DNA of 64,000 nucleotides from Limnephilus marmoratus (taxonomy: Eukaryota > Arthropoda > Insecta > Trichoptera > Limnephilidae). This document shows positions 59,216 through 64,000 of this stretch, piece by piece. Position numbers and translations under genes: made by a program. The notes beneath the pieces were generated by a model. It was given only the letters and a program-made list of their open reading frames with translations. It was not told the origin of the DNA and did no database searches. The DNA lies in the NCBI GenBank assembly GCA_917880885.1, contig OU862908.1, forward strand, positions 50,985,819 to 51,049,818, read 5' to 3'. Positions within the stretch are counted from its first letter, which is position 1. Every line of letters begins with the position of its first letter.

Positions 59216-59973
59216 CTAGCTGATCCGACAAACGTTGTTCTGCCATATAAATTATTTCTAGTGAATATTTTGGTTGTTAAATAAAAAATAACAAATATAT
59301 TCTAAGTGTGTGAGGATGGGATCTACGACAGAAAGAAGAATGGAGCGCTGTAGACGACGACCGCCGATAAAAGCAAAAAAACACCAACTAAAGTAGGAAA
59401 ATGAAAAAAGAAAATAAATATGAATTTTGAAGAGCAAGTGAGTGTACGATATTTTTTGTCAGTCCGTCTTTAGCCAACACAATTAAGCACGATGGTTTGC
59501 CCACGCAAGAACGTGATGCCGAATGAAATATCAAAATGACGCGACGCTCCTCGTGAATGTCTTGCGCATGCGTGGATGAAAGTTCGATGAGGCGGTCGTA
59601 GCGCCATCTGTCATTCAACAACTTAAATAATTTCGTTCTGTTTGATACATGAAAGACGATTAAATTTGTTCATACAAAGATACTAAAATCGCGATTAAAA
59701 ATGGTAGGGTGGGGGAGGAGAGTTAAAATTTGGGGTAATAGGTATTTTTGGATGTTAAATAAAAAAAATACAAAAACAAAAATTTGTCAAAAAAAATAGT
59801 TTTTTTTTCTGGATAGGGACACCCTAATCACCTAGCGGTATGAAATATACTTTAAAACCTATTCTCATATATCTACCTACCAAATATACATTCAAAAATT
59901 CTTAAAAATCGGTCAAGCCGTTTCGGAGGAGTGCGACCACAAACACCGTGACACGAGATTTTTATATATAAGA
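59216..59973 (-). mobile_element. Helitron-like element, both ends visible
   Basis: Starts ctagctgatccgacaaacg. The far end holds cggtcaagccgtttcggagg, agtgcgaccac and tgacacgagatttttatata. Read on the minus strand it starts TCTTATATATAAAA and ends in CTAG, as expected for Helitrons. Non-autonomous; no Rep/helicase. The minus frame inside is not a gene that I recognise. Confidence 0.5.
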
Positions 59974-60424
59974 TGTACAAATGTGGATTAAGCAAGAGTT
60001 GGCGTTAATCTTCTGCCTGCCCCTGTGGAGAAGCAGCGCGGTGATTTGTTAGTTATTGTTATTAATCTTAGTTTTAAATATATGTGTTTTTGTTATCGTC
60101 GGAAAATAATATAATTAAATTTTTAATACATATATCCATGTAGCGTTGACAAGTAGTGTACCAGTAACCAAATACGACATTTTATGTTATATCAAATATG
60201 AATTATTTACTTCTTTCAACCTCAACCCAATCCGATCGCTTAGTGATGATGATGGTAAATTCCTGTAATTTAGTTTTAAGGAATATTCCCCAAACAGGGA
60301 ATATTGCGGGAATTTTCATCTTAATGGTGAAAACACATTGCCACTTTTTTAAATACACCATAACTGATGTTGTTAATGAAAAATCACTATCAAAGAGTGT
60401 ACCTTATTTTTTATCAATGCATTT

Positions 60425-60610
60425 TTTTTGCGAATACCGCGCGAGCATCCCAACTGCTCCAAACCATCTGGAGCCTGTGAGACTGGCACCCCCAACTGGG
60501 GGGTGTTATAAGGCTAACGGTACCACCAAACACGGCTAAAGCCAATTCAAGCAACGTTTCAATTCTGAATGGTGGTGTTTCACCAAGTCAATACTGAGAG
60601 TATCTTCCAC
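60425..60610. repeat. Dispersed relative of the 48-kb tandem repeat
   Basis: gaataccgcgcgagcatccc, aactgctccaaaccatctgg and ttcaattctgaatggtggtg parallel the sequences at 48,765-48,985 and 47,475-47,530. It is one copy of the dispersed element from which the array was formed. Confidence 0.5.
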
Positions 60611-61231
60611 TCTGGAACGTGGCGTAAACATACTTTAATTGTTTTTAATTTATTGATTGTAAAACAACACAAATTAATTCAATTATATTTACTAATGAAT
60701 CTTGCGTCAAGGACGTCATGCCAGTTTTATGAAATACTAGTGCAGGCACAAGAAAAATCACGGGACAGTATGGAGGTCCTATTGCGTACTTATATATCGT
60801 ATATAAACGTACGTATATAAACTTGTTCCATGCAATTAGCTGGCTGGATTCGGTAGTTTCCGGTCGTTCGGCGTTTGTAAGCGTTGGAGGTCGAGTTGGA
60901 CTAATAGGAGGTAAAATAGAGGTACCAGTTTTTTCGCTTATTGTCTCCTCTAAATATATAATGGGATAGTCGGAATTGTCGACAAATCAAGTTCCAAAAT
61001 CTTTGTTGTGAAATACGACAGAACAACGATGGGAAAAATGGGGGAAAAAATGTGATCGATAAAAGTGACAAAATCATCAGATTACAATAACCGAGTGGTT
61101 AGAGGCATTTTTCTGGTAGACTCTGGGTTAGATGCCCATTTGTGACCATTACCTTTTATTGTTTTCTGTGTCTTGTTATTTTTTATGTTTCGTTTAGATT
61201 TTTTATTAGTATCATATTCTTCTTTAGATTT

Positions 61232-61395
61232 GCGCCATACACAGCTATAAAAGATCAAAAATCGTTTGGCTTGGCTTGTTTCAGCATGTTTCTCGCCATA
61301 TATTCCTATCGAGATTACTGGGAATGTACGGCGATTGTTTTGCCGAAATACGCCAAGTCACACGATCTTTTATCTTTTGTAGCTGTGTGTGGCAC
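61232..61395. repeat. 164-bp imperfect palindrome
   Basis: gcgccatacacagctataaa and agatcaaaaatcg on the left pair with cgatcttttatcttttgtag and ctgtgtgtggcac on the right, and ttggcttggc with gccaagtca further in. A foldback element or hairpin-forming sequence; no known class assigned. Confidence 0.5.
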
Positions 61396-62335
61396 AAGTC
61401 TTACTGACTAAATATTGCATTGACGGGTATAAATAACCTTCAAAAGTTATTAAAAATGATATATTCCAATAAAATTAAGTTAAAGGAATTCGTTGGTTTT
61501 GACATTTTTTATCGAAATTTTTGAATTTTCACAAAGACAACTAAAAACATCAACATTTAGCTTATTATCAGCCTGTACGCCATCATCAGTACGTGTCTAT
61601 ACGATTTTGAAATCTCCTTTCACACATGTCTAAAAATAGGCTACTCCAGCAAAAAATAACCTGAATTTCTGTACCGTTTTCACACTGATTTTTCCTGTGG
61701 TAATTTCACATTCCAAATCTTCTCCACGCTCCGTGTTTCTGTTCAATAAAGTCCTGATTCTGGTGTTTTTAGCTTTTAGCTTTCTATTTTGTAGTTTGCC
61801 TTCTGAGTAGGTCGGCATCTGCTGACTGCGCTGAGTTGTTGCCAGATTGGCACTTATTTATTGCGTAACCCTTCAAACGTGTTGATATTGAACCACACCA
61901 TGTTAGTTCTGAGAGTACGTGCGTTTACCGTGTACAGTTCGATACTGTAAAATGGGCCGTATTTGGTATAGCTACACCTTAATCACCGCGTGATAGTCAA
62001 TTCAAATCTAGCTCAAATTCAGCTTCACGGATGAGTCTCTTTTCCATATACACCCTCATAACTTTATTGGGGTTTCAAATCATCGTCTTTGAATACATTG
62101 TATGCTATTAATTGTTGGCTTATGCCAGTGTTTTTTAACCAGTGTTCCTCGGAACATAAGTTTTCCACAAACGTTCAGTTTTTTTTACATTTTACAATAG
62201 ATATTCTATAAAACGGGAATATACTTACTAACATGGACGAATAATTGTGCATAACTATATTACATTATTTTATTTGACTTAATATTTTCAACAGTCGAGA
62301 AGCTATTGTCGACTGTTATCAAATATATATTATTA

Positions 62336-62600
62336 CTAGCTGATCCGGCGAACTTCGTACCGCCTCAGAATCAAAAACTGTTGTCAACTTATTAGCTGAA
62401 TTGATCTAAATTGTTTCTCCCTGCGTATACCATACCTTGATCTAAATTGTTTCTCCCTGTGTATCCTTTCCCCTCTCGCGTTCCCTCTCCCTCTCCCCAC
62501 TCCACTTCTCCCCTTCCCCCGTCCCGCTAACCCCCCTTCCTGAGTTCCTTGCGACTTTCCTAGTATTTTTATTTAGCTCTCCATGAGGTTAAGAATCCCT
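62336..62600 (-). mobile_element. Helitron-like fragment
   Basis: ctagctgatccggcgaactt followed by cgtaccgcctcagaatc. A 35-bp stretch (tgatctaaattgtttctccc) is duplicated at 62,402 and 62,437. Then a C/T-rich run. Far end not found. Confidence 0.4.
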
Positions 62601-63637
62601 GGCCTACGCTAGCAGATTAATGTAAGAATATATAATATTATAGCCTCACGGTGAACAGTGCCCTTGACACGGTCCGACTATGTTGATGACTAACATTACA
62701 AAGGTAGGTACGTTCTCACACGCCTTTTTTTCGTATGTACCTACAACGTATTTATGCAGAATACAGGAGCCTAGTCTTGTTTGTGTGCATGGAATGTTTA
62801 ACTAGCACATAGAGATCTATGAGGAAATTATAATTATGTTTTGCGTTAAGAACATTATTTCTAATCCTCTAATCGCCCATTTTTCACATAATTGTCACCG
62901 ATTTCGTGGTTTGTGAACCTTTATCTCTCGCTGATTACCAACTAACCCTCAAAATATTTTCCCGCAGAAATGGGAAAGAGATATTGAAACGCCACACAAA
63001 TCTGTTTTGGTACATTACATACTCTTCTTTTATACCGACCATCGGTATGATCATATACAAGTCTTCTTCCGTTCCGATTCTCTTGACCGTGCATGTTACG
63101 CCTTATTACGTATATTGTATTCTTGTACTGCTGAAAACAGTAAAACATTGAATTATAACATAAAATCAAAAAATGTTCTTATTCATGTGCTGAGAACTCT
63201 GATTTGATCCCTCTACTAGTTGCATGTGACATGTGTCGTTTTTGAAAGAGAATGAGGGATTACCGTAGAGTTGTGCACCTTTTTTGCTGATGTGTAAAAT
63301 TAAAATAATTTGCTGAATACTGCCCAATCTACCGAATAACTTGTTATTGAATAATATTCTATTATATACCTCATTCCATAACGACAGAGTTCCACGTTAT
63401 TTAATAAATAATTAAATGATAAATATTTTTACATATTTTTTCCACCCCCGTATAATAATATTCACTAAGCACGCAATATTGCCGATAATACTCGTAACTC
63501 CATGTTTAGTGCCGAGATTTTATTCTTCTGATAAAGAGTTTTGCTGACGAAATTATTAAGTTTCTAGTCCTTACCTGGGCACGGGCAAGTTTTGTAATTT
63601 CGAATAAATCCACGTACAGAACAATCATATAGATAAA

Positions 63638-63998
63638 CTAGCTGGTACCCGGCATGCGTTGCTATGTCATTCAAAGAAATAAATTGATTCTCCCTGCATG
63701 TCCTTTCCCGTGCATCCCCGTTCCCTTCCACCTTCCCCACCTTCCCCCTCCCTCGTGTCTTCCCTCTCCGCAAACCCCACCTTCCGCCTACCTTTCCTCC
63801 CTACCGCTAAATATATGAAATACGTACATTTTCATTTATACAAATTTCATAACGCCAGAGCTTACCATTATATACAGCCTATGTTACTCGCTGATAATGT
63901 AGCTTTCAATTGGTGAACGAATTTTTCAAATCGGTTCAATAGTTTCGGAGCCTATTCAATGCAAACAAACAATCAAATCTTTCCTCTTTATAGTACAT
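63638..63998 (-). mobile_element. Helitron-like element reaching the window end
   Basis: ctagctggtacccggcatgc at the left; the right end has caaatcggttcaatagtttc and aatctttcctctttatagta. It matches the fragment at 58866 and contains a C/T-rich tract (63,715-63,800). Confidence 0.45.
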
Positions 63999-64000
63999 AT

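Larger units (their letters stand above)
46752..64000 (+). other. Presumed long first intron (or intergenic) filled with repeats
   Basis: I find no continuation of the C2 domain. The region consists of transposable elements and tandem repeats described separately, and AT-rich filler (for example 48,900-49,900, 51,120-52,200, 55,260-55,960, 60,000-60,420, 61,440-62,330 and 62,620-63,630) where I see no gene. Confidence 0.45.

Noticed and set aside
61085..61140. tRNA-Ser/Leu-like sequence (ccgagtggttagaggca and gggttagatgccc)
   Set aside because: The A-box-like part is good but the B box and acceptor stem are poor, so it is not supported as a tRNA gene.
1..64000. CRISPR arrays, operons, riboswitches and other bacterial features
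   Set aside because: The window is a eukaryotic, intron-containing insect sequence; tandem repeats seen are minisatellite-like or exon cassettes.

Overview
This is an insect nuclear genomic window: AT-rich, intron-rich and full of Penelope-like, LINE, hAT-like and Helitron-like repeats. I cannot fix the order. The transposon families suit several insect orders, Lepidoptera or Hemiptera being my best guesses.

The left two thirds (1 to about 44.1 kb, + strand) is the 3' part of one very large gene for a single-pass membrane protein of cadherin type. I resolved 54 exons; the first is cut by the window edge. Spliced together they stay in frame for 3,019 residues to a stop at 43844-43846. The ectodomain is a string of about 100-residue cadherin-like repeats. 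Each is split over two exons: a 43-46 codon exon ending in Leu-Ser-Gly or similar, and a 59-60 codon exon ending in a Leu-Pro or equivalent. Every one of these exons is phase 1 at both ends. Twenty-four two-exon repeats are followed by two conventional cadherin repeats, a membrane-proximal domain, one transmembrane helix and an acidic, Ser-rich cytoplasmic tail. The start codon and signal peptide lie upstream of the window.

The centre of interest is 12.9-35.8 kb. Here a six-exon cassette (three cadherin-like repeats, 945 coding bases, about 3.08 kb of DNA) is repeated six times in tandem. Units 1-5 are almost identical in exons and introns. Unit 6 is more diverged. Units 4 and 5 are interrupted in introns by a 1.3 kb hAT-like element and a nearly complete 4.7 kb LINE. 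Shared variants suggest the array grew partly by duplication of pairs of units. A dead half-exon at 11.06-11.17 kb is the relic of an older cassette.

The other introns hold Penelope-like elements with inverted ends (two with clear 13-bp target duplications), an 815-bp hAT-like element with an 8-bp target duplication, a LINE inserted into the coding part of a Penelope-like element, and several foldback or MITE-like inverted repeats.

From 44.1 to 46.5 kb is intergenic DNA with two candidate polyadenylation signals and, upstream of the next gene, a perfect NRF-1/Ewg-type motif. The next gene starts at 46,545 with a 69-codon first exon that looks like the start of a C2-domain protein. No later exon is visible, so its first intron would run past the window end.

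From 46.75 to 64 kb is repeat-dominated: a TA-flanked MITE, a minisatellite-like array, a nest of transposons at 50.7-58.6 kb (including hAT inside hAT inside a foldback element), a broken YqaJ-type nuclease gene from a transposon, and several Helitron-like elements.
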